A stretch of 6,831 bases of DNA from Faecalibacterium prausnitzii (GTDB taxonomy: Bacteria; Bacillota; Clostridia; Oscillospirales; Ruminococcaceae): assembly GCA_002313795.1 (NCBI GenBank), contig DCCL01000247.1, positions 273 to 7,103 on the forward strand, written 5' to 3'. Shown here piece by piece: positions 1 through 5,106 of this stretch. The notes below the pieces were generated by a model. The model saw only the letters and a program-made list of their open reading frames with translations. It was not told the DNA's origin and made no database searches. Every line of letters starts with the position of its first letter. Within the stretch, counting starts at the first letter, position 1. The position numbers were made by a program, and so were the translations under genes.

Positions 1-342
1 GAGGCCGAAGCTGCCAAGACCGCTGAAGCCTACGCTGAGGGCGAGGAAAAGGCAGCCGCTGAGGCCGCTGCACCGGCAGAGGAAAGGGCCGAAGAACCTG
101 CCGCTCCTGCTGCTGAGGTTGAGAAGACCGCCACACCTGCCGAGGAGTCTGCTGCCGAAGCCCCCGTAGAGCCGGAGGCCAAGGCCGCACCCAAGGCTGC
201 TGCCCCGGACGCCATCGTGAACCCTGTGGAGGCCGGCCCCGCCGTGGCTCCCAGAGACGAGAACGGAAAGATCGATGTGACCAAGATCGCTGAAGCAAGT
301 GATTTCTCCGGTCTGGAAGAGGAATCCGGCTGTAAGAGCTGA
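1..342 (+). CDS. C-terminal tail of an Ala/Glu/Pro-rich protein (5' partial)
   Basis: An open frame enters at base 1 and stops at TGA 340-342, giving 113 visible residues; the start lies outside the window. About the first 70 residues are a low-complexity run dominated by Ala, Glu and Pro with scattered Lys, typical of an extended or partly helical linker. The last 44 or so residues are less biased (DAIVNPVEAG..., then KIDVTKIAEASDFSGLEEE) and end in SGCKS with a single Cys. No catalytic domain is visible, so the function cannot be stated. Such tails are known on envelope-associated and electron-transfer proteins and on multidomain enzymes, but nothing here discriminates between them. Consistent codon usage and a terminator directly after the stop make it a real coding end. 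The reverse-strand frame over the same bases is an Ala/Ser-rich shadow. Confidence 0.8.
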   Translation, partial: EAEAAKTAEAYAEGEEKAAAEAAAPAEERAEEPAAPAAEVEKTATPAEESAAEAPVEPEAKAAPKAAAPDAIVNPVEAGPAVAPRDENGKIDVTKIAEASDFSGLEEESGCKS

Positions 343-362
343 GGGTTCTCTTTAGTAATATG

Positions 363-410
363 AAAGGGCCGCTGTCGGACATGATTTGTGTCTGACAGCG
401 GTCCTTTTCT
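363..410 (+). terminator. Intrinsic terminator of the partial gene
   Basis: Bases 363-381 pair with 389-407 in a 19-bp stem containing two G-T pairs, with a 7-base loop (382-388) and a run TTTTCTT at the 3' side. It lies 20 bases after the TGA of the upstream frame. On the other strand the stem is followed only by TTTCAT, so it may also weakly stop minus-strand transcripts from the convergent glycine-zipper gene ending at 423. Confidence 0.93.
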
Positions 411-422
411 TATCCTGAAATT

Positions 423-620
423 TTATCTCTCATCGATACGGTGGCCCACATTGTTTCCGCCCAAGGCTCCAATTACGCCGCCCGCAATCGCACAGGGGAT
501 CGTGCCCGCAACTGCACCAACGGGGCCCCCGACTGCAATACCGATGCTGGCACCCTTTGCTGCGCCTGCCGCCGCACCAGTTGCCGCACCAACGATCGTG
601 CTGATCAGTTCAACTTTCAT
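423..620 (-). CDS. Small glycine-zipper peptide (65 aa), putative membrane-active or self-assembling
   Basis: A 65-residue protein with ATG at 618-620 and TAA at 423-425. AAGGAGG lies 7 bases upstream (628-634), and a near-consensus promoter precedes it. Checked codon by codon, glycine occupies every fourth residue at 11, 15, 19, 23, 27, 31, 35 and 39, then again at 47, 51, 55 and 59; only position 43 (Cys) breaks the ladder. Other residues are mainly Ala, Val and Ile. A central GGP (31-33) could form a turn between two helices, and the ends are charged (MKVE at the N-terminus; HRIDER at the C-terminus). GxxxG repeats are known to pack helices in membranes and in some pore-forming peptides and bacteriocins. 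There is no recognisable signal peptide or double-glycine leader, and no transporter or immunity gene is adjacent. The divergent xre gene probably represses it. Function unknown. Confidence 0.82.
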   Translation of the reverse strand: MKVELISTIVGAATGAAAGAAKGASIGIAVGGPVGAVAGTIPCAIAGGVIGALGGNNVGHRIDER

Positions 621-665
621 CGTTCTACCTCCTTATTTTTTGAATAGATTGGTCTTCTTATCTCC

Positions 666-694
666 ATAATACATCCGATAAGGTGTAAAGTCAA
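666..694 (-). promoter_or_regulatory. SigA-type promoter of the glycine-zipper gene
   Basis: Read on the minus strand, TTGACT (689-694) and TATTAT (666-671) are separated by exactly 17 bases (672-688). Both hexamers are five of six to consensus. The predicted start near 659 gives a leader of about 40 bases to the ATG. The spacer is almost filled by operator site 1 (671-686), so a bound repressor should block the polymerase. Confidence 0.8.
671..686. promoter_or_regulatory. Operator site 1 (ACATCCGATAAGGTGT)
   Basis: This imperfect inverted repeat matches the reverse complement of site 2 (696-711) at 14 of 16 positions, giving a shared consensus ACATCYGATAAGRTGT. It lies within the -35/-10 spacer of the minus-strand promoter. 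Small Xre-family proteins usually bind such short dyads as dimers, and the xre gene is adjacent, so it is the likely ligand; that step is inference. Confidence 0.72.
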
Positions 695-695
695 T

Positions 696-711
696 ACATC
701 TTATCAGATGT
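696..711. promoter_or_regulatory. Operator site 2 (ACATCTTATCAGATGT)
   Basis: This is the more symmetric of the two sites, with ACATCT and AGATGT as perfect 6-bp arms around TATC. Its centre lies 25 bp from that of site 1 and it is in the opposite orientation, so each site reads the same way along its own promoter. It sits just upstream of the proposed -10 of xre, which fits autorepression. Confidence 0.72.
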
Positions 712-715
712 CAAG

Positions 716-721
716 TATAGT
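716..721 (+). promoter_or_regulatory. Probable -10 element of the xre promoter
   Basis: TATAGT lies 20 bases before the xre ATG. The -35 region 17 bases upstream (AATACA, 693-698) is poor, so the promoter may be weak. The predicted start at about 728 would leave a leader of only about 14 bases, beginning at the ribosome site AGGGGG (729-734). Placement is moderately uncertain. Confidence 0.5.
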
Positions 722-741
722 TCCTCTCAGGGGGACTTGAA

Positions 742-990
742 ATGTACTATTATGGACGCCTGCGAGATCTGCGGGAGGATGCCGATCTGACCCAGAAAGA
801 TGTCGGAAAGATCCTCAGCACCACGCAGCAGCAATATGCCAAATACGAACTGGGTGTACAGGAAATTCCTACGCATCATCTCATCACACTGGCTGATTAC
901 TATCACGTCAGTCTGGACTATATGGTAGGCCGTGCCGAATGGCAGGACGTTGAACATTGGCGGGTCGTGCATCATAATATCTCAAAATAA
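742..990 (+). CDS. Xre-family helix-turn-helix transcriptional regulator (82 aa)
   Basis: A small DNA-binding protein, essentially one HTH_3/Cro-C1 domain (residues about 6-63) with a short tail. RLRDLREDADLTQKDVGKIL forms the first helices, TTQQQYAKYELG holds the recognition helix and the conserved YExG-type end, and the domain closes with HHLITLADYYHVSLDYMVG, as is standard in this family. The tail (64-82) is Trp- and His-containing and too short for a sensor or peptidase domain. ATG 742 is supported by AGGGGG 7 bases upstream. It is divergent from the glycine-zipper gene, and two 16-bp dyads lie between them, so the simplest reading is a dimeric repressor of both promoters. What relieves repression is not visible. 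An antitoxin-like or phage-derived origin is possible, but no phage genes flank it. Confidence 0.9.
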   Translation: MYYYGRLRDLREDADLTQKDVGKILSTTQQQYAKYELGVQEIPTHHLITLADYYHVSLDYMVGRAEWQDVEHWRVVHHNISK

Positions 991-994
991 AGAG

Positions 995-1045
995 CAAAAC
1001 CGGGACGCTGTGCTTAAAATACAGCGTCCCGGTTCTGTTATTTTT
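995..1045. terminator. Bidirectional terminator between xre and the Crp/Fnr gene
   Basis: A perfect 14-bp stem (998-1011 with 1021-1034) with a 9-base loop lies between convergent genes. The plus strand continues CTGTTATTTTT, which runs into the last codons of the Crp/Fnr gene. The minus strand has TTTT directly after the stem core, followed by GCTCTTTA. It should serve both genes; the Crp/Fnr stop lies only 4 bases from the stem. Confidence 0.9.
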
Positions 1046-1748
1046 GCTGCCCGTGGGCGATCTTCAGCAGCCGCTCTTTATCCAGCACCGTGACCCCACC
1101 GCGGTAAAGTTTCACGATGCCCTCTCCGGCGAAGTATTTCAGCAGGCGGCTCACCACCTCGCGGGCAGAGCCCATGTAGCGGGCCATCTGATCCTGGGTC
1201 AACCGGACATCTTCGCCGCCTGTCTTGGCAAGCTCGTCCGCGAGGAAGATGGCCAGACGCCGGTCGGCGCTCATGAACAAAATCTGCTGCATCGTCCACA
1301 TGGTGTCGGAGAAGCGCTCTGCCGTCATCTGATAGGCAAAACACCGCACCTCCACATTCTGCTGCATCAGGCTGCGGAACACGCCCGCGCTGATGCAGTA
1401 GGTATCCGTGTCCTCCTCGGCATCGATGTAGAGGTCGAAGTTCACCGAGTCCATCACGCAGGAGGCCGAGAGGATGCAGATCTCACCGCCGAACAGGCGG
1501 TAAAGGGTCACGTCCCGGCCATCGTCGGAGAGCAGGTAGGCCCGGAACTGACCGGTGCGGAGCAGCAGGATGCCCACGCAGTTCTCCACCGGGCTGTGAA
1601 CCCGCTCACCTTTGCGATAGCGCACCGGGCGGGTGCTGCGGCAGAGCATCTCCTGCTGGTCGGCGGTCAGCTTGTCCCAGAAGGGGAAGGCACAGGCGAG
1701 GCACTGACGGTGTTCGCCGCACTTGGGGATAGGCAAAATTTCCGGCAT
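1038..1748 (-). CDS. Crp/Fnr-family transcriptional regulator with N-terminal cysteine cluster
   Basis: A 236-residue cyclic-nucleotide-binding-fold regulator. It comprises an N-terminal Cys cluster (C10, C16, C19), a beta-barrel sensor domain (about 25-140), a dimerisation helix (about 140-175) and a C-terminal winged helix. The HTH reads LTQDQMARYMGSAREVVSR (183-201). E197, S200 and R201 match the E..SR contacts of FNR, while R196 corresponds to the Arg that CRP uses. C91 and C97, in a GEICILSASC segment, could complete an iron-sulfur or thiol sensor; FNR itself uses three N-terminal Cys plus one internal Cys. This suggests oxygen or redox sensing, but the ligand is not proven. The ATG at 1746-1748 lies 6 bp after the stop of the reductase gene, with GAAGGGG inside that gene's end as ribosome site, so the two are co-transcribed. 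A TTGC-N6-GCAA dyad upstream of the operon is a possible own binding site. Confidence 0.93.
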   Translation of the reverse strand: MPEILPIPKCGEHRQCLACAFPFWDKLTADQQEMLCRSTRPVRYRKGERVHSPVENCVGILLLRTGQFRAYLLSDDGRDVTLYRLFGGEICILSASCVMDSVNFDLYIDAEEDTDTYCISAGVFRSLMQQNVEVRCFAYQMTAERFSDTMWTMQQILFMSADRRLAIFLADELAKTGGEDVRLTQDQMARYMGSAREVVSRLLKYFAGEGIVKLYRGGVTVLDKERLLKIAHGQQK

Positions 1749-1754
1749 CCTTTG

Positions 1755-2612
1755 TCACCCCTTCCGCAGGGCCTTGGCGGCTTCGGTGCCCGCCAGTGCG
1801 CCTTCATAGACTGCTTTTGCAACCTGTAATAATCCGCCGGTGCAGTCCCCGGCGGCATAAAGTCCGGGCACGGTGGTCTGCATTTTTTCATCTGTGACGA
1901 TGCGGTTGTTCTCCACCGCCGCGCCGATCTTCCGGGCCAGTTCGGTGCTGCCTGCAACGCCCAGCGCCACGAACACGCCGGACAGCTCCACGACCTCGCC
2001 GCCTGCCAGCTGAACGCCGGTGACTTTCTGCTCCCCAAGGATGGCGTCGATTTTTTCGGGCCGGACAGCGACCTCCGGCGGGAACTGTGCCACCAGCGGG
2101 GCACCATTCAGCAGCAGGGTCACGCTTTTTGCTATCGGCAGCAGAGCCTGCACCTCATGCAGCGCATACTCGCCGCTGCCCAGAACGGCTACATCCTTCC
2201 CCCGATAGAAAAAGGCGTCGCAGGTGGCGCAGTAGCTGACGCCGTGACCTTCCAGCCCGGCCAGACCCGGGATGCGGGGCGTCGCCCGGGAGGCACCTGT
2301 TGCGAGGATGATGGCATCCGCCGGGTATTCTCCCTCCAGGGTTTCTACAGTGAGTTTATCGGTATAGGTCAGGCCCACGGCCTCGGTGGTGACGAATTTC
2401 ACGCCCACCGCCTTTGCGCCCTCGATGCCCCGGCGCTCCAGCTCGGCACCCGGGATGGGCTCAGCGAAACCGTAGTAATTCTGGATCTTTTCCGCGCGGT
2501 CAAGTGCACCCGGCCCCCGGGTGATGACGGTGGTATCCACCCCCGCGCGGGCGGTATACAGGGCAGCGGACACGCCCGCCGGGCCGGAGCCGATGATGAC
2601 GATATTGGACAT
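1755..2612 (-). CDS. Thioredoxin-reductase-like FAD-dependent oxidoreductase
   Basis: A 285-residue cytoplasmic flavoprotein of the class II pyridine nucleotide-disulfide family. The FAD Rossmann motif GSGPAG is at 8-13, followed by ATGAS (104-108), the redox pair CATC (C128, C131) in the usual VSYCATCDAFFYRGK context, a second Rossmann loop GSGEYA (145-150), and the FAD-closing segment LYAAGDCTGG (251-260). It is about 35 residues shorter than typical TrxB. After VTLLLNG (164-170) it lacks the HRRxxxR segment that binds the NADPH phosphate, so NADH or another electron donor, or a different substrate, is possible. The ATG at 2610-2612 has AAGGAGG at 2619-2625. It is first in an operon with the Crp/Fnr gene, implying a role in redox or oxygen response. 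No thioredoxin gene is adjacent, so the partner is unknown. Confidence 0.92.
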   Translation of the reverse strand: MSNIVIIGSGPAGVSAALYTARAGVDTTVITRGPGALDRAEKIQNYYGFAEPIPGAELERRGIEGAKAVGVKFVTTEAVGLTYTDKLTVETLEGEYPADAIILATGASRATPRIPGLAGLEGHGVSYCATCDAFFYRGKDVAVLGSGEYALHEVQALLPIAKSVTLLLNGAPLVAQFPPEVAVRPEKIDAILGEQKVTGVQLAGGEVVELSGVFVALGVAGSTELARKIGAAVENNRIVTDEKMQTTVPGLYAAGDCTGGLLQVAKAVYEGALAGTEAAKALRKG

Positions 2613-2654
2613 AGTGAGCCTCCTTATACATTGAGGATATTTTCAGGTTTTGGC

Positions 2655-2668
2655 TTGCGATAATGCAA
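2655..2668. promoter_or_regulatory. Candidate Crp/Fnr-type dyad TTGCGATAATGCAA
   Basis: A 14-bp site with TTGC and GCAA arms six bases apart, the same overall geometry as the FNR box (TTGAT-N4-ATCAA). It lies 42 bases upstream of the reductase start codon, in the leader of the operon that encodes the Crp/Fnr protein. Arms of only four bases can arise by chance, so the assignment is tentative. Confidence 0.35.
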
Positions 2669-2678
2669 GGGGGGGGGG
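2669..2678. repeat. Ten-base G homopolymer tract
   Basis: Ten consecutive G on the plus strand (C10 on the transcribed minus strand) directly abut the TTGC-N6-GCAA dyad, 56-66 bases upstream of the reductase ATG. Tracts of this length are prone to slipped-strand length change. It lies in non-coding leader or promoter DNA, so any effect would be on expression. The exact length is also a common place for assembly error. Confidence 0.9.
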
Positions 2679-2691
2679 TATTTATTTTTCA

Positions 2692-2721
2692 TTTATAAGA
2701 TAGGTTGCATCTCACAGACAA
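2692..2721 (-). promoter_or_regulatory. Possible promoter of the reductase-Crp/Fnr operon
   Basis: On the minus strand, TTGTCT (2716-2721) and TATAAA (2692-2697) are separated by 18 bases, which would give a leader of about 73 bases carrying the C10 tract and the dyad. A perfect TATAAT also occurs further upstream on this strand (2759-2764), but with no good -35. Either could be used. Confidence 0.45.
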
Positions 2722-2829
2722 AAGCCCCTCGTCAGCGAACTCTCCACCCCTTTCTCTTATTATACACCAAATCCCCCTCATTTCTGTGACCAAGTTCCAA
2801 AACCCTCCCTTTTCCGCCGCCCCACCACT

Positions 2830-2858
2830 TTGCAAGGGCCGGTCAAGTGTGTTATACT
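2830..2858 (+). promoter_or_regulatory. Extended -10 promoter of ansA
   Basis: TTGCAA (2830-2835), a 17-base spacer, and TATACT (2853-2858) preceded by TGT, forming an extended -10 element. The predicted start near 2865 gives a leader of about 35 bases. The same hexamers and the same TGT extension recur upstream of azlC. Confidence 0.78.
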
Positions 2859-2899
2859 GAATCGTATCCCGAATCATCCCGGATGGAGGCCCTTATCTT

Positions 2900-3910
2900 A
2901 TGTCCACCAAGCAGCGTCTGCTTTTTATCACCACCGGCGGCACCATCGCCAGCGTCCGCACCCAGCAGGGGCTCAAGCCCGTGCTCACCAGTGAGGAACT
3001 TCTGGCCCACCTGCCCGAACTGAACGAGCTCTGCTGTCCTGACACCCTGGCCCTGTGCAGCATCGACAGCACTGACCTGGGCCCGGAACACTGGCTGGCT
3101 ATGGCCAAAGCCGTGCAGGAAAACTATGCCCTTTACGACGGCTTTATCATCTGCCACGGCACCGATACGCTGGCCTATTCAGCGGCGGCGCTGTCCTACC
3201 TTATCCAGAACGCAGATAAGCCCATCATCCTGACCGGTTCCCAGCAGCCCATCTCCAACGAGATCACCGACGCCAAGAAAAACCTGCGGGACAGCGTCAT
3301 CTGTGCACTCGACCCCGGCAGCCGGGGCGTCATGGTGGTGTTCGGCGGGCATGTCATCGCAGGCACCCGGGCCAAGAAAAACAAGACCATCAGCTACGAC
3401 GCCTTTGCGTCGGTGAATTTCCCGGCGCTGGCGCTGGTGCAGGGGGACCGGCTGGTGCGGTATGTGCCCTCGCCCTGGCCCACCGGCCCGGTGGAATTTG
3501 GCCGGGCCCTCAACCCGAAGGTCTTCCTCCTCAAGCTGACGCCCGGGCTCAGCCCCGCCCTCATCCCGGACATCTTCCGGCTCTACGACTGCGTTATCGT
3601 GGAGAGCTTCGGCGTGGGCGGCATCCCTCAGCGGCTGATGGACGCTTTCGCCGAGGTTCTGGGCGACTACGACAAGACCCACAAGGTGCTCATCCTCACC
3701 ACGCAGGTCACTTACGAGGGCAGCGATGTGGGCATCTACGAGGTAGGCAAGCGGGTGAAGAACCGGTTCCGCTTTCTGGAAGCCCACGACATGACCATCG
3801 AGGCTGTCGTGACCAAAAGCATGTGGCTGCTGGCGCAGGACTGCGACAGCTTCGACCAGCTGCAGCAGAGGTTCTACCGGCAGATCAATTTTGACACGTT
3901 CTATCATTGA
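2900..3910 (+). CDS. ansA: Type I (cytoplasmic) L-asparaginase
   Basis: A 336-residue enzyme hydrolysing L-asparagine to aspartate and ammonia. The N-terminal signature ITTGGTIAS carries the nucleophilic Thr (T15). The second signature ICHGTDTLAYSAAALSY carries the T88-D89 pair, and a Lys-rich segment GTRAKKNKT (155-163) holds the expected catalytic Lys. LTGSQQP and SFGVGGIPQR are further conserved blocks of the family. There is no signal peptide, and the length matches E. coli AnsA (338) rather than the secreted type II enzymes, so it acts in the cytoplasm. The ATG at 2900 has GGAGG 10 bases upstream (2885-2889). It is monocistronic, with its own promoter and terminator, and convergent with azlCD. 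It would supply aspartate and nitrogen. Some relatives also act on glutamine, which cannot be excluded here. Confidence 0.95.
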   Translation: MSTKQRLLFITTGGTIASVRTQQGLKPVLTSEELLAHLPELNELCCPDTLALCSIDSTDLGPEHWLAMAKAVQENYALYDGFIICHGTDTLAYSAAALSYLIQNADKPIILTGSQQPISNEITDAKKNLRDSVICALDPGSRGVMVVFGGHVIAGTRAKKNKTISYDAFASVNFPALALVQGDRLVRYVPSPWPTGPVEFGRALNPKVFLLKLTPGLSPALIPDIFRLYDCVIVESFGVGGIPQRLMDAFAEVLGDYDKTHKVLILTTQVTYEGSDVGIYEVGKRVKNRFRFLEAHDMTIEAVVTKSMWLLAQDCDSFDQLQQRFYRQINFDTFYH

Positions 3911-3950
3911 AAAGCGAAAGCCTCCGGCATGGCCGGAGGCTTTCGTTTTT
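3910..3950. terminator. Bidirectional terminator between ansA and azlD
   Basis: A perfect 14-bp GC-rich stem (3915-3928 with 3932-3945) with a 3-base ATG loop. It extends through a G-T pair and four A-T pairs down to the ansA stop codon, and TTTTT follows on the plus strand. The minus strand reads CTTTTCA after the stem, and azlD ends at 3952, so the hairpin probably also ends the azlCD transcript. Confidence 0.93.
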
Positions 3951-3951
3951 C

Positions 3952-4281
3952 TCAGAACACCAGCTGCACCAGCAGCACATAGCAGAGCGTACCGGCAGCG
4001 ATGGAGAGCATGGTCTGATGCTTCCACTTATGGAGCCCCACGGTCAGGGCGATGGAGACGGCCTCCGGGATGCCGTGGCTGCCCGAGGTAAAGCTGACCC
4101 CTTTCAGGCAGTAGACGATGAGCATTCCAAAGATGGCAGCGGGCAGCACATGGCCCAGATATTCCACCACGTCCGGGGCCTTGCCGTCCTTGGAGTTGAA
4201 CACCAGAAAGGGCAGGAAGCGGGTGAGCATGGTCGCCGCCGAGCAGACGGCAATGGTCAGGGCAAACTGAAGATTCGTCAT
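3952..4281 (-). CDS. azlD: Branched-chain amino acid exporter small subunit AzlD
   Basis: A 109-residue hydrophobic protein of the AzlD family. It has about four membrane segments (roughly residues 5-27, 41-60, 70-83 and 88-109), with the family-typical TRFLPFLVF near the N-terminus and a mid-protein [19 protein letters not shown]. AzlD works with the larger AzlC to export branched-chain amino acids and analogues; in Bacillus subtilis the azl operon is linked to 4-azaleucine resistance. The ATG (4279-4281) overlaps the azlC TGA in an ATGA arrangement, indicating translational coupling and equal production of the two subunits. The length is normal for the family. Confidence 0.93.
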   Translation of the reverse strand: MTNLQFALTIAVCSAATMLTRFLPFLVFNSKDGKAPDVVEYLGHVLPAAIFGMLIVYCLKGVSFTSGSHGIPEAVSIALTVGLHKWKHQTMLSIAAGTLCYVLLVQLVF

Positions 4282-5027
4282 CGTGCCGCCTCGCTTTCCT
4301 GTTCAAGTTCCTTTTTCTCAATGGGGCGGCGGAGCAGGAGCAGAGCCGCAAGGATGCAGAGCATGGACGGGATGAGGAAGCTGCCGGAGCCGAAGATGCG
4401 CAGGCAGACCAGCGGAGCCGCAATGCCGATGATGGCACTGGCGTGCTGTTTTTCCTTCTCCCACTGGTTCATGAAGATGACCACGAACATGGCCGTCATG
4501 ACGAAATCCACACCCTCTGTGCTGAACGGCAGCACCGACCCGATGAGGGCACCTGCCGCTGCGCTGGCGACCCAGTAAAACTGGTCCAGCAGGGTGATGA
4601 AGAACATGAACCAGCCCCGGTCTACTCCCTCCGGCGGCTCTGCGGAGCAGGTGATGGAGAACGTCTCATCGCTCATGGCGAAGATCATATAGATGCTGCG
4701 CAGGCCGTAGCCCCGGTAGCGCTTGAGCATGGCCAGACCGTAGAACAGATGCCGGGCCTGGATCATCAGGGCCATCAGGAACGCCGACACCGGCGCAAAG
4801 CTGCCCAGCAGCAGGGACGCCAGCACAAATTCCAGCGAACCGCCGTAGACCACCGTGCCCATGAGGGGCGGCAGCCAGACCGGCAGGCCCAGCGACTGCA
4901 CATAGATGCCATAACCCAGTCCCAGCACCAGATATCCGGCAAAGACCGGCAGCGTCTGGGGTGCTGCCGCCCGGAACGCGCGCCACACCGGCGCACGGTT
5001 CAAATTCGTTTCGTTTTGTTCTTGCAT
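4278..5027 (-). CDS. azlC: Branched-chain amino acid exporter large subunit AzlC
   Basis: A 249-residue inner-membrane protein of the AzlC (LIV-E) family. It has the early motif [17 protein letters not shown], the conserved loop ARHLFYGL at about 91-98, and several hydrophobic segments including a Leu/Ile-rich final helix before a charged tail ([17 protein letters not shown]). It forms the exporter with AzlD, encoded immediately downstream with a 4-bp overlap. An in-frame TTG at 5034-5036 would add three residues, but the GGAGGG site directly abuts it with no spacing, whereas the ATG at 5025-5027 has a normal 9-base gap; the ATG start is therefore preferred. No Lrp-type regulator is adjacent. 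Substrates are inferred from the family. Confidence 0.93.
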   Translation of the reverse strand: MQEQNETNLNRAPVWRAFRAAAPQTLPVFAGYLVLGLGYGIYVQSLGLPVWLPPLMGTVVYGGSLEFVLASLLLGSFAPVSAFLMALMIQARHLFYGLAMLKRYRGYGLRSIYMIFAMSDETFSITCSAEPPEGVDRGWFMFFITLLDQFYWVASAAAGALIGSVLPFSTEGVDFVMTAMFVVIFMNQWEKEKQHASAIIGIAAPLVCLRIFGSGSFLIPSMLCILAALLLLRRPIEKKELEQESEAAR

Positions 5028-5036
5028 TGGATTCAA

Positions 5037-5042
5037 CCCTCC
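5037..5042 (-). promoter_or_regulatory. Ribosome binding site that sets the azlC start
   Basis: GGAGGG on the minus strand lies 9 bases before ATG 5025-5027 and zero bases before the alternative TTG 5034-5036. Only the ATG has workable spacing. Confidence 0.85.
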
Positions 5043-5050
5043 AATACAGT

Positions 5051-5078
5051 AGTATAACAGGTTTACTCATATTTGCAA
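5051..5078 (-). promoter_or_regulatory. Extended -10 promoter of azlCD
   Basis: On the minus strand, TTGCAA (5073-5078), a 16-base spacer, and TATACT (5051-5056) preceded by TGT. The predicted start near 5044 leaves only about 17 bases of leader, with the ribosome site almost at its 5' end. Elements match the ansA promoter except for one base less in the spacer. Confidence 0.78.
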
Positions 5079-5106
5079 GCGCAGCTTTTTCATCTTTGCC
5101 CCAGAC

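Noticed and set aside
423..620. Classical double-glycine-leader bacteriocin
   Set aside because: No leader with GG processing site precedes the zipper (N-terminus MKVELISTIVG), and no transporter or immunity gene is nearby, so a class II bacteriocin name is not justified.
388..669. 93-residue plus-strand frame, Pro/Ala-rich, opposite the glycine-zipper gene
   Set aside because: It begins inside the terminator hairpin, has no ribosome site, and its Pro/Ala bias is the complement of the Gly/Ala codons of the minus-strand gene.
423..990. Canonical type II toxin-antitoxin operon
   Set aside because: The genes are divergent rather than co-transcribed, and the small partner resembles no known toxin fold; only the Xre domain is shared with some antitoxins.
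1044..1829. 261-residue plus-strand frame opposite the Crp/Fnr gene
   Set aside because: It has an antisense composition rich in His, Ala and Gly, with no known motif. It spans the junction of two well-supported minus-strand genes.
2689..2877. 62-residue minus-strand open frame between the reductase gene and ansA
   Set aside because: It lies over the ansA promoter, has no ribosome site before its ATG (GGCCTCCATCCGGG) and shows no recognisable composition or motif. The region is better read as divergent regulatory DNA.
3179..4027. Long (282 aa) minus-strand frame opposite ansA
   Set aside because: It is His/Val/Gly-rich, a typical antisense shadow of a GC-rich gene. It crosses the ansA terminator and the azlD coding end, and the strand opposite carries a clear asparaginase.
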